Positions 44,672 through 57,300 of a stretch of 64,000 bases of DNA are shown in pieces; the first letter of the stretch is position 1, and the number at the start of each line of letters is the position of its first letter. The stretch comes from Portulaca oleracea (taxonomy: Eukaryota; Streptophyta; Magnoliopsida; Caryophyllales; Portulacaceae): the NCBI GenBank assembly GCA_029582165.1, contig CM055869.1:7162425-7226424 (forward strand), in the 5' to 3' direction. The notes beneath the pieces were generated by a model that searched no databases, had not been told where the DNA came from, and saw nothing but the letters and a program-made list of their open reading frames with translations. A program made the position numbers and the translations under genes.

Positions 44672-46292
44672 TGTAGACACCGAAAATGGGTCAGACAGAT
44701 TTTTTAGCTCAACCCGGGGGACAGGATAATGAAGGTTGGCGCGAATTTTGCCTTTGGGCCAAAATGGCAAGAATGGCGCGGATTTGAAGACTGGCCCAAG
44801 ATATTGGATTTGCGCAGATTTCCGGAATTTGAAGCCAAAATATGAAATTTGCAAATTTTTTTATGATTTGGGCCAAATTCTGGAGGATGGCGCGGATTTA
44901 TTGAATTTGGGCCAAAATAGCGTGATCTGCGCGGATTTCAGTAAGCTGGCCCAAGTGGTGAGAGCCAAATCCGGGTTCAAGCTCAACCCGGAGACTCGCG
45001 CGGATTTTGGTAAAATATGGCCCATGAAGCTGCGCGGATCGCAGACCCGACCCAAACCAAACCCGCCAAAGGTCCGCGCGGATCTTAAAACGCAGCGTTT
45101 CGGCAGGAGTTATTTTTGGTCAAGAAACTGCTGACGGTTTTTGACCCAAGGTCGTGAGAATCGCGCGGATCTGAGACGTGTCTGGGGCAGTTTTCGGCAG
45201 TTATCGGTTTTTTAGACTGAACCCAACTATTTTGGGAAAACCGCGCGGTTCTCCTGCCGGTTTTTTTTCCTCGTTCTTTATCTATAAATAAGGGGGGGAG
45301 ATTACTGAGAAGGATGATGAAAAAATTCTGGTCGAGAATAGCAAAAAGAATTCTGAGGATAACAAAGCGAAACACATTGAGGGTCCACGCGGATTTTTCT
45401 TCTAGACATTTCTGAGTCTCAAGTGGTCAGTTCTAGGTGAAATTTGCAAATACTCGCTTGGAGTTGGCCGGAGCCGCGCGGATTTGGTAGGGCACTTTCT
45501 TTCTTTTTTTTTTCTTCTTTTTCAGTTTCGTTATCATTTGATCAAATTTGTAAAAATGTAATCCTAAGATTAGTCCCCGTCCGCTGTAATTTTTATTTTA
45601 TCGGATGTTGGCATCTTTCTTTTATTGTTTGTTTCTGCATGATTAAAATTTTTTATATAATGTGACGGCTTTATTTCTATTCTAAGTTTTCTGAGTAAAA
45701 ACCCGACCTAGTAAAGGCCGCTTCGGCGGGCGGTGCAAGGGCATCCCCCTACACCGACTTCTTTACCCCCGGACCCGAGTTTTGGTTCGAGACCGGAGTC
45801 ATTATTTCCTTGTTTTGTTAATTTTTACAAAATTAACTGGCAACTCCTCCATTTTTACGGTATCCGCATTAAACTGACTTTCATTTTTTTTCTTTTCGAT
45901 GCATATTGGTTACCGGTGCCGTTTGAACACCCGGATGGAAGCCACCATGGAACTACTGGAGCTTGGATCCGCGCGGATCTTCACCCAGTAGGCCAATGGA
46001 GGTTCCCATCTGTGGTTCAAATGGGCCGGAGCGGAAAATAATAAATTTTGGCCTAGATAGACCTAGAATCCGCGCGGATTCTATGATTTGTTTTGGCCCA
46101 TTTTTTTTTTTCTCTCGAAAATCTTTATGCGTTTCAAAGATCAAGAATAGTTGCGTTGAATCGGATTACCGTAATACGAAAATTCTTTTTTTTTTAAATT
46201 TCTTTAAAATCGTCCCTTAAGAAAATAAGCAACCCTACGTCGAATCGACCTTCCGTGGGGGACCGTGCCCTCCGGGGGCCGCGGGCCCTACA
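44672..46292 (+). repeat. 3' LTR, complete
   Basis: 1621 bp, from TGTAGACACC to CCCTACA. Its TATA box is at 45281-45290 and the 20-bp palindrome at 46064-46083. It differs from the 5' LTR at a modest number of positions, many of them G/A or C/T changes such as gcgcggat/gcgcagat. It is followed directly by the TSD copy at 46293. Confidence 0.92.
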
Positions 46293-46297
46293 CTTAC
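46293..46297. repeat. Target-site duplication CTTAC, right copy
   Basis: Perfect match to 1719-1723. Beyond it the reading frame of the split gag-like ORF resumes. Confidence 0.9.
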
Positions 46298-46424
46298 TTA
46301 TTCTGACATTTTCTTTTGTTTGTTCTCATACATCCATCACTGGGAGATGCATTCGAGGATGCATGATCTCCTATTACGGGCACTGAATTCTTCCGATCTT
46401 GAAGGCCCGAATCTTGAAGAATAA
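46298..46424 (+). pseudogene. 3' part of the split gag-like ORF
   Basis: After one TSD copy is removed, the frame from 1723 continues here for about 42 codons and stops with TAA at 46422-46424. The codon at the insertion point is completed by the first base after the TSD. This confirms that the 44.6-kb element entered an open ORF and that nothing was lost at the site. Confidence 0.7.
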
Positions 46425-48782
46425 GGAGCGACTGATGCTCCAATATGATCGAGGTTTACCCAATCAATTTTCTTGTTCATTGAAGACAGCGTTAACCTCG
46501 TTCCACCTTTTCTCTTTTTGTAAATATGTCTTTGTTTTTGTTTGTATAGTTGTTTTCTTTTTGCATGCTTGTTTTTTTTCTTTTTGGTGGCGCACCCCTA
46601 GTATGCTATATGTTGGGTTTTCTTGTTGTTGGAGCCGTGTGGGCTCGGGGCGCCACCCCTTTTTATGTGTTAGATGTTTGTATATATGTTTGCTTGTGTT
46701 TCCTTTAGGTGTTTGTACATATGTTTATTTTTCCTAGTTTTTCTACCCTTCATGAGACACCCTTCCCACAATGAGGACATTGTGGATTTTAAGTGTGGGG
46801 GGGGGGGGGAGATCATTATGTTGTGGGTAGAGCACCTAGTCTTTTTGTGTCTTTTTTGTTACTTTTTCTTTCTTAGAAAAGTTCGTGTAAAAAAAAATCG
46901 AAAAAGTGCTAAAATTTGAAAAATTTGAAAAAAAAAGAAAGAAAAAAAATATAGAACGTCGTTAGGTTAGGTTAGGCAATCCTCCGGTGATGATTGTAAG
47001 CTAAGTAGTGCCTCTTGTAGCTTGGTTTAACCTTTGCATAGCCGACTGTGATTCAAAGCTTTTGAAAATAATTTTCGAAAACATCTTGATTTGGGATTGC
47101 ATTTTGATAGTAAAGATTGATGGCCTTTCTTGACCCATTGATGTGAGCTTTGCATATGAACGTTTATGTTCTCTGATTGGTTGTTGAGCACAAACCCATG
47201 AGACTACTAAGCCAAAACGACTAATCATTTTTATTAGTCTCGTATCCCCATGTGTGACTCAACCTTGGTTGCGATTTCTAGAACTTGCTTTTCATCTCTT
47301 TGAAACTGCATTTTGCATCATACATTGACAACATGATTGAGACATTCATTCTCGCTTATTTTAGCTACATAGCCAAATAGCCACCCGAATCATGTAATTT
47401 CCCACCTTTAACCCTTCTTTTAGCCTTTGATTACTCCTTCCCTTTGAAATAAACCGAAATTTCAAACCATGGCCGAGTGCATATCTTCCTACCCTAAGCC
47501 ATTGCTTGGAGTTATTGAAGTGTGATTAATAGGGTTGCTTGTGAATATTTCCATAAAATGGTATGTTGGGAATGTCATGATTAGGATGTGATAGGATGTT
47601 CCCACTTATGTAGCTTTAAATTAGCTTGATTGCGTTAATGAAACCCGTCGAGTTTTGTGCTTTGTATTTAATCCTCTCTTTATTCACACGCTTCTAAAGA
47701 AAAAGAAAAAGAAAAAAAGAGAAAGAAAGAAAAAGCAAAAGAAAGAAAGCAAAAATCGAAAAAAGAAAATAAAAAAAAAGAAAAGAAAAAAAAGAGAAAA
47801 GAAAAAAAGAAAAAAAAGAGAAGAAAACAAAAGGAAGCAAAAGTGTGACGGCAAATGAGGAATTTAATTTTGAGGCGGTTTCCAATAAATGTTTCGGGTT
47901 CATTATAATTGCTTATAGGTGAGTAAGGTTCAATAACATTGCGTGAATTTGGCGAAGTATAACTCCAAGCTTGGCTTCGAGCTCCACTTATCCAAAAACT
48001 TTCCGTCCCTTACCCCTATCCTTAGCCCCGTTACAACCCCTTCAAAGACCTCTTGATTGTCATTTGCATTTTGCATATAGCGGTAGAGAATTGAGATGAT
48101 TAGCAAGCATATGGTAGATTGTTTCCTAGGTTAGAGTATTGAGAGAACCAAACATCGATTTCATTTTCAAAACACATGAGAGGAGTGTTTCCACATTCCC
48201 AAGAGTGAGGATTGCTCTCAATATCTTAGTTTCATACTCATACATGTGCTTTCTCACTAATTTGGTGACGGAGGGGTGATTGATTTGATCTTGATGGTGT
48301 AACTCCCCTAAATCCTTTTAGAAAACTTCCCTCTATCTTGTGCCAAAATATTTTAATCACTTTCGGCTGTGTTTTGGTTAGGCCTAGTTGCTTGAAAGTT
48401 CTGCTAACGCTTACTTGTTGGGGTTAAAAATCTTTAGGATTGACATTCTTTCAACCTAAGTGTTCTTAATTGATTATGTTTGCCCCTTCTTTTTGATTGG
48501 TAAAGCCGGTTGGGTGCCTAGGTGCGTTGTTATGGGTGTGAATATCTTCTTCCCTCGTGTTTTCTTTGTTTTGTTTTTCACTCTCCATTTCCCTTCTTTC
48601 TTCCATTTCTTCTCATGGCTTTTGTGGGTAGAGTTGCTACAAACCCTCACGAGACCCACCTCGTCCACCCGGGCTACCGGGGGGTTTAAAGGGCTTGATG
48701 CATATGCTAAATGCATCCGCGATTCCTGCGAAAGTGAGTTAGGTGTTTATGTTTTCTAGTTTCTTAGATTTGTTTCGGTTAG
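46425..48782 (+). other. Long 3' noncoding region of the older gypsy-like element
   Basis: No convincing gene. At 46791-46810 AAGTGTGGGGGG... follows 'atgaggacattgtggatttt', a block of the kind often seen in plant Athila-type elements. From 46885 to 46950 the strand is A-rich. 47695-47850 is an AAAG/GAAA low-complexity tract that gives a false Lys-rich frame. Several short frames (for example 48460-48759) resemble nothing known. If an envelope-like ORF was once here, I cannot see it. Confidence 0.5.
47695..47850 (+). repeat. Purine-rich AAAG/GAAA microsatellite-like tract
   Basis: About 155 bp of almost only A and G on the plus strand (aaagaaaaagaaaaaaagag...). Apparent frames of Lys/Arg or Phe/Ser on the two strands are composition artefacts. 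Confidence 0.85.
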
Positions 48783-48820
48783 TTTTGCTCGGGACGAGCA
48801 AAAGTCTAAGTGTGGGGGGG
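48783..48820 (+). other. Athila-type stem-loop and polypurine tract
   Basis: TTTTGCTCGGGACGAGCAAAA (48783-48803) can form an 8-bp stem with a 5-base loop. AGTCTAAGTGTGGGGGGG follows and ends at the probable LTR start TGTTTATTCC. This stem-loop plus AAGTGTGGGGG is a recurrent 3' signature of Athila-type Ty3/gypsy elements, recalled rather than searched. Confidence 0.65.
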
Positions 48821-49105
48821 TGTTTATTCCGATATTTTGCATGTTTTCCCCTTTATTCTATGACTTTTTGTTTGTTTCTAATAATTAAATTAGGTTTATT
48901 CTTGTGTTTTTATTAGTTTTACTCTTTTTTTAGATTTTATATCTTTTTATCATTTTTAGTCTTATTATTACTAAATTGAATCAAAATTACAAAAATTAGA
49001 AAATAAACTAGAAACCTAATCTAATCCTATATCTAAAACCCAAAAAACCAACCCATTCCCCAACTCCCTGTGGATACGATATACAACCCCTGGCTATATT
49101 ATAGC
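48821..49105 (+). repeat. Truncated 3' LTR of the older gypsy-like element
   Basis: It starts TGTTTATTCCGATATTTTGC directly after the PPT. The segment 'actccctgtggatacgatatacaacccc' (from 49065) resembles the end part of Athila LTRs. Only about 285 bp remain, well below usual Athila LTR size, and the right boundary with the next element is uncertain. The partner LTR lies left of the window. Confidence 0.5.
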
Positions 49106-49893
49106 TTAAACAGTCTGGGTCCAAAAATTTTGGACCCAACGGGTCTAGGGGCGGGTCCGGGTCTTAAAAAAATTTAACGGGTCCGGGTTCGGGTCCAAGC
49201 ACGGACCCGTGGACCCTACCCATGGACCCGTTACAATATAAATATTTATAATTTTCCTGAAAAAATAAAAACCCAATTAGTTAATTACAAGTCTACTCTA
49301 GTGTGTACTACACTAAAATACTAAATCTATAAGACTAAAACCCCTAGTCTCACATACTCACACTCACTGACTCACGCAGACCACCACAGCCGCACTACTA
49401 GTCTAGTGCCCATCCCATTCTCCACTATAACATATATATATATATCTCTTTATAATCATGAACTTTTTTCTTTTTGGCATTTTGAGTTGTGTTGTACTTT
49501 GAGAGACTTTTGTAATATTTTGTTGATGTCTTAATGACTTTTGTGATGTTTTGGCGTTGGAAACTTAGAATTCGATCGTATCATAGTATATTGATGTTTT
49601 GATCTTTTTATTGTGTTAAAAATAGGTGTTTTTAAATAGAATAGTTACTATTATATATGTATACAAGTATAAGATCAACCCCAAAAGTTAATAAATTTAG
49701 TAAAAAAATCCATAATATGGTTGGACCCATTAAAGACCCGCTAAGGACCCATGGACCCGTAGACCCATTGAGTCCGGGTCTGGGTCTACATTTTTGGGAC
49801 CCATTGGGTCTTGGAGCGGGTCCGGGTCCCAAAAAAATTGACGGGTCCGGTCCGGTCCACAGGACCGCCTGCACTCCCGCATTGCCATCCCTT
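49106..49893. mobile_element. Putative non-autonomous hAT-like element with GGGTCC/GGACCC subterminal repeats
   Basis: Both ends are dense in GGGTCC, GGACCC and GACCCG words (49110-49230 and 49725-49865) around an AT-rich centre. The right end read inward, CAAGGGATGGCAATGCGGG, resembles plant hAT terminal repeats. I cannot find a matching left terminal repeat or an 8-bp target duplication, so the element may be incomplete. No transposase frame is seen. Confidence 0.4.
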
Positions 49894-49969
49894 GACCGAG
49901 GATGTCTTTGGAGCCTCCTTGAGGAACACTTGAACTGCCAACATCCAATGATGTGCTAGCTTCATTTTC

Positions 49970-51082
49970 TTAATGAAAAAAGGATGTGTCTGGGATAAAC
50001 TCTGTAATAATAGGAAGAGGAGTATCATTTGTTACAGAAGCATTATGAAAAGGAAAGATATGCTCATGAAAAGTGACATCTCGACTGAACAAAATTTTCT
50101 TTGTAGTAAGATCAAAAAGCTTGTAAGCCTTTTTACCAAAAGGATATCCTAAAAAAATACAAGGGTGTGCCCTTGGTTGCAATTTATTTCTGTTTCTTTT
50201 CAAAGTGGAAACATAAGCCAAACAACCAAAAGCTCTTAAATGATCATAAGAAGGTGATGTTTTAAACAAAAGCTCAAACGGACTCTTGTTACCCAGAACA
50301 GTAGATGGCATTCTATTAATCAGATACACGACTGTGAGTAAAGCTTCTCCCCAGAACTTATCAGGGAGCTTAGATTGATACAGAAGAGCTCGAACAACTT
50401 GAAGCAAGTGTTGATGCTTTCTTTCAACTATGCCATTTTGTTGAGCAGTATCAACACAAGATGTCTGATGAACTATGCCTTTATCCTTGTAGAATTGCAA
50501 AGCAGTGGAATCCTGAAACTCAAGACCATTATCAGTACGGACAGTTTTGACAATAGCATTATATTGTTTCTCAACAAAAATAATGAAAGCCTTTAGTATA
50601 GAACAAGCGCTGCTTTTATTTGCCATCAAGTGTACCCAAGTACATCGAGAATGATCATCTACAATTGAAAGGAAATATTGAAATTCATCATGAGTTTTAG
50701 ATGGACAGAGTCCCCATATATCAACATGTAACAATTCAAAACAAGAACTAGCTTTAGAATTGCTTAAAGAAAAAGATTTTCTATGAAGTTTAGCCAAAGG
50801 ACATATTTGACAAACTCTATGTTTAACATCAGAACAAGAAGATATAACACCAGTGTTCTTGATCTGATCAAAAGGAATATGACCCATTCTGAAATGCCAT
50901 AATTCTGATGAGTTGAAGCAAGCAATATATTCGTCATCCTTCTTTGCAACAGGTAAATGCCTTTGATGAAGAAAATACAATCCATGCTCTTGGTTACCAA
51001 GAAGAAGATTCTGAGATGTAAGGCCCTGGATAAAACAGTTAGTAGGTGAAAAAATAACTTGTACTTTAAGCTGAACAGACAA
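49970..51082 (-). pseudogene. copia GAG-pre-integrase and integrase core
   Basis: 370 open residues. GAG-pre-integrase: LWHFRMGHIPFDQIKNT, then CQICPLAKLHRKSF (zinc finger). Integrase core: HVDIWG (first Asp), VRTDNGLEFQD (second Asp), QQNGIVERKHQHLL (Glu). The downstream part has FGCLAYVSTLKRNRNKLQPR, then CIFLGYPFGKKAYKLFDL, typical of copia integrase C-termini. It ends with TAA at 49970. The frame stays open a little further, to about 49894. Confidence 0.85.
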
Positions 51083-51106
51083 TTTCTGTACTGATAAAAG
51101 ATTGAA

Positions 51107-51607
51107 CTAAAATTCAGGAGCATAGAGAACATCATGAAGCTTAATACCAGATTGAAGTATAACAGAACCAAAATGAGTGATTGAAGCCTTCTTTCCATTA
51201 GGCATGATAATAAAAGAAGGTTTAGATAAAGACTGAATATCATGAAGCAAAGCAAGATTAGGAGTAACATGGTTACTTGCACCATTATCAATTATCCAAG
51301 AATTATGTTCTTCTTTGCTCATGAAACAAAAATTACGTGATTGAAAACTGGTACCTGCAAAGAAACTTGCTGCTCCTTGTTCAAAAGAAGCTGCAGCAGG
51401 TGACTCAGCATATTGTTTGTGAACCAATTGCATCAGTTGATTATATTCTTCTATAGTCAAGGTCGTGGCAGGAACCGATGAAGAATCTTGTTCTGGATTT
51501 TCTTGATCAGTCTGTGCAACATCAGCAATTCTCTTGCCTTTGAAACTCTTGTGCCCAGGAGGATAACCATGAAGCTTATAACATCGCTCAATGGTATGTC
51601 CTGGATT
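51107..51607 (-). pseudogene. copia zinc knuckle end and aspartic protease
   Basis: Same frame as gag, after the stop at 51608. The protease motif WIIDNGASNHVTPN is seen, with Asp and the following N-G, then IIMPNGKKASITHFGSVIL. It ends at a TAG (51107-51109) inside the usual LYAPEF.FNLLSV join to integrase. Confidence 0.75.
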
Positions 51608-52591
51608 CTAGCAAAAATCACAAAACAAATTTGTTCTTCTATCTTGAGTTCCTGAAGACCTTGAAGAAGTCCTAGAATTCTGATGAAAAGATGCACCAGA
51701 ATTCTGAGAACCAGAACCAGTTGAACCATAGGATGAATTATTTGAACGATATGAGTTAGCACCAGAAGTATATGAACCAGAATTGGATTTCTGGTATGAG
51801 GACTTCTGCTGAAAAGCCAAAGCAAAAGATCTAGAATCATAGTATGTATGGAAGGCTGCTGAATTAGAACTAAGCTGTGTGTTACCACACAAAGTTCTTT
51901 GCTTCTCTTCTTGCAAAACAATCTGATAAACTTGATCAATGTTAGGAAGGGGCTTAAGCATAAGAATATTTCCCCGAGTAATTCTATAACTCTCATCTAA
52001 TCCCACCAAGAACTGCATTAATTGTTGATCCTTAATCAGCTTCTACGCCGCCACAAAGCTTTCACAAACTATACCACAAGCACAATTAGGAATGGTAATC
52101 AAACTATTATAGTCATCCCACATCTTCTTAATCTTTGTAAAATGCTCAGTAACAGACAAATGACCTTGAGAAGTGTTTACCAAATCCCGTTGAACTCGAA
52201 ACACCTTTGTGCCATCGGCTTCTCCAAATCGTTGCTCCAATTGAATCCAAACTTCTCTTGCATCACTAGAAAACAGAACACTTTGCGTAATATCAGGAAT
52301 CACAGCATTCATAAGCCATGATTGCACCATCTTGTCGCATCGCTGCCATTGAGGAACAAGCTGCGCATTAGTCGGCCGACTGCATTCGCCCATAACAAAC
52401 CCTAATTTGTTCTTGGCAATCAAAGCGATCTCAGCTGCCTTCTTCCAATGCCCATAGTTTTCTCCATTCAGCAATTCGCTAACAAGAACATTGTTAGGGT
52501 TGTCGGAAGGATGCAAGAACAAAACATGTAAAGGATCGTTGACATTGCCAGCATAGAACGTAGTATTGTCAGTAGCACCAGCCATTGACAA
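51608..52591 (-). pseudogene. gag: copia gag with in-frame stop
   Basis: The start region reads MAGATDNTTFYAGNVNDP near 52582. Then LLNGENYGHWKKAAEIALIAKNKLGF is typical of copia gag N-termini (Retrotran_gag_3/UBN2 type). A TAG at 52043-52045 interrupts the frame. It continues with LIKDQQLMQFLVGLDESY, a Ser/Asn/Gly-rich linker, and the first half of a zinc knuckle (CDFC) before another TAG at 51608. The knuckle's second half (GHTIERC) lies beyond that stop in the same frame. Confidence 0.8.
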
Positions 52592-52663
52592 TTAGAGAAA
52601 GAAACAGATGAAAAAAAAAACTTCCAAGATCAGAGAAAACCTCTCAGGATCGTGTACACAGAA

Positions 52664-52675
52664 GCTCTGATACCA
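52664..52675 (-). other. copia primer binding site (initiator tRNA-Met)
   Basis: On the minus strand TGGTATCAGAGC directly follows the LTR end GATAACA. This is the standard tRNA-iMet PBS of plant copia elements and fixes the inner LTR edge at 52676. Confidence 0.88.
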
Positions 52676-52880
52676 TGTTATCAAGCTTGAAACAGATGCA
52701 AAAGATTTACCAAAGAGAGAGAAACATTGAGAACAAAGAGAACTAGAAAGGATGAAGAAACATATGTATTGAATGAATGAATAACAAACAGGTTTACAAC
52801 CTCTATTTATACTAAACAAGAATTAAGACTAAAGAGTCTTGATAACTAACTTAGAATGACTTAACTATATAATCCTATCA
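52676..52880 (-). repeat. copia 5' LTR (about 205 bp)
   Basis: On the minus strand it runs from TGATAGG (52880) to GATAACA (52676). The inner edge is fixed by the PBS; the outer edge is inferred from the TG...CA ends. A TATA box, GTATAAATAG, lies on the minus strand at 52812-52803. Confidence 0.65.
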
Positions 52881-53219
52881 GTAACTAATGAAAGGGGGTC
52901 GATACGGTGCAATACAAGATATATCTCTTCCAATTTTGATTATGCAATGGTGAAAAGCATTACTCAAACACCGGTTCCTAGTGCAAATGTGGAGGATCGG
53001 TTGTGTTGGGGAGACACAATACCAGGCTAGTATACAGTTAAATCTGGATATAAAATACTTTGTATAGCAAATGGTATTATTCCATCTGGTGTGTCTCCAG
53101 AAACTGCAAAATTGTGGAAGACATTTTGGCATAGCGATTTGCCTCCTAAATGGAAAATGTTTGTTAGGAAATGTTCAAATAATGCTCTTCCTTTGGGGGA
53201 AAAAAGACAATATATATAG
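52881..53219 (+). pseudogene. LINE-type ORF2 fragment with zf-RVT domain
   Basis: A plus-strand frame from about 52947 to the stop at 53217-53219 has one in-frame TAG. Its landmarks are VEDRLCWGDTIPG, YTVKSGYKIL, ETAKLWKTFWHSDLPPKWKMFVRK and CSNNALPL. This is the zinc-binding region found after the reverse transcriptase of plant LINEs and related non-LTR ORFs. Nothing upstream of it survives, since the copia LTR abuts it at 52880. It may be a host retrocopy fragment. Confidence 0.7.
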
Positions 53220-53418
53220 GGGCTTGATGGAAGGCAATTTATGCTGGCTTGATGCAGAATACTAGGCCTTTTACCTCAATCCTAGCCCTGTGCCAGTCCC
53301 CAGCCCCGTCCCGACTCCCAGGCTGTGACCCATGGTTGCGTGTGGGTCAATGTCATGATGGTGGTGTCCTGTACCTGTTCGAGGTAAACCCAAGTGGGAT
53401 ATATTTTACAATTTGCAG
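53220..53418. other. Unassigned stretch upstream of the GH1 exons
   Basis: Contains C-rich sequence (53280-53325) with no frame I recognise. It also holds the 21-bp CGAGGTAAACCCAAGTGGGAT at 53380-53400, which recurs at 53433-53453 inside the first recognisable GH1 exon. The GH1 signal peptide and N-terminal exons are not here. Confidence 0.5.
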
Positions 53419-56330
<2,912 letters not shown>

Positions 56331-56888
56331 GAATGAGGATATAAATAAATGAATAATTTATCAACATTGATTATTGGGCTTTGTTGTCAATTACAATCCC
56401 AATTTATTATTGAAAATATAATTTCACGTATATGAAAGTCTAGGTTTGCATGTCATTTATGATCAATGTGCAGCGGGAAAACTCTTCAAAAGGGTTGGCA
56501 AAAAGAATACAAGACAAATTGTTTGATTTTGTACTAGTTTGGTTTATTGTTTGGGAAAATAGTTGTTTTGCGGAACTCTCTTTTTGTTTTCTTTGTAGTT
56601 CATTGATGTTTTTTTGTTGTCTTGATGGTTTGCTAGTTCTCGTAGCATCTTTGATGCATACTTTAGCTTTTAATTGACTTCAAATTATAAAAAATTGTAA
56701 TTTTAGATTATTTGGGTTATTTTCTTGGGACAGTTAGCCAACTTTTTTAAGTTAATAAATTTTGGGTTTTTTTCTCTATAATAATTTGAAGCCAGAGGCG
56801 AATGATTTAAAATAAATCTAAAAATTCACTTTTTAGCTGAAAATGTGTCAAATTTTGAATCTATTTGCTCTGACTAAATCATAATTGA
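56331..56888. other. GH1 3' flank
   Basis: AT-rich sequence after the GH1 stop. AATAAATGAATAA at 56343-56355 could serve as a poly-A signal region. The open stretch 56450-56677 resembles no protein. Confidence 0.45.
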
Positions 56889-57204
56889 GGCCTTGTTCTT
56901 TAGTTGAGTTAGACCTAACAAACCTAACTTAACTTAGTTTAACTCATCTTTATCTAACCTAACCTAATGCAACTCCCTCAAAAACGCTCAAACCAAAAAT
57001 AACTTTTAAAATAAAAAATAAATTGAAATAATATTATTTTAATATTAAATCAATCCACTTTTTTCAATACCTATAATTTTTTTCATTTATTTTCTCCAAA
57101 ATATTCAAATTTTATTAATAAATATTTCCACCCTACAACTAACTTAACTCAAATCAATCCTATCATTTCCTATCATTTCCTTTCAAAATCCCATTGAACC
57201 AAGG
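56889..57204. mobile_element. MITE, same family as 59591-59946, opposite orientation
   Basis: It starts GGCCTTGTTCTTTAGTTGAG and ends near 'ttgaaccaaggc'. Blocks such as 'aaataatattattttaatat', 'tcaatccac' and 'atattcaaattttattaataaa' match the reverse complement of the 59591 element. The right terminus is degraded and no clean target duplication is seen. Confidence 0.65.
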
Positions 57205-57300
57205 CAAAAAGAAAAGAAAAAAAAAAAACAGAATTGATCTCAAAACAAAGGAAATATCAAGAAGATGATTTTGTTGGCTTTATGACACATGTAATTATTT

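Larger units (their letters stand above)
1724..46292 (+). mobile_element. Tat/Ogre-type Ty3/gypsy retrotransposon with internal tandem triplication (44.6 kb)
   Basis: One LTR-flanked unit has a perfect 5-bp TSD. In order it holds a full 5' LTR, PBS, gag-pol, antisense gene 1 and the tail of antisense gene 2. The block from inside the LTR to that tail then occurs twice more, followed by the complete antisense gene 2, the PPT and the 3' LTR. Removing the extra copies leaves an element of about 19 kb, in the Ogre size range. Lineage evidence: a second RNase H of the aRH type after a degenerate first RNase H, a very long 3' internal region with antisense ORFs, and a PPT-LTR junction (AAAGTGGGGGCTATC|TGTAGACACC) of the Tat/Ogre style. 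The two outer LTRs differ at few positions by eye, so the insertion is young. The host site is the gag-like ORF at 279. Confidence 0.9.
49894..52880 (-). mobile_element. 3'-truncated Ty1/copia retrotransposon
   Basis: On the minus strand: 5' LTR (52880-52676), PBS (52675-52664), gag, protease and integrase in one frame, then an abrupt end at about 49894 in the linker after integrase. RT, RNase H and the 3' LTR are missing. Coding blocks are separated only by in-frame stops (52043, 51608, 51107, 49970), with no frameshift. It is therefore an old copy that decayed by point mutation, unlike the array to the left. Confidence 0.85.

Noticed and set aside
1724..46292. Endogenous pararetrovirus or envelope-bearing virus
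   Set aside because: No movement protein, coat or envelope gene. Integrase, PBS, PPT, LTRs and a 5-bp duplication all fit a Ty3/gypsy retrotransposon.
1724..46292. Three independent nested insertions of the element
   Set aside because: Only one target duplication exists and the internal LTRs are all cut at the same base. Nested insertions would have complete LTR pairs and their own duplications.
47655..47903. Lys-rich plus-strand frame and Phe-rich minus-strand frame
   Set aside because: Both are translations of a purine microsatellite, with no start context or domain.
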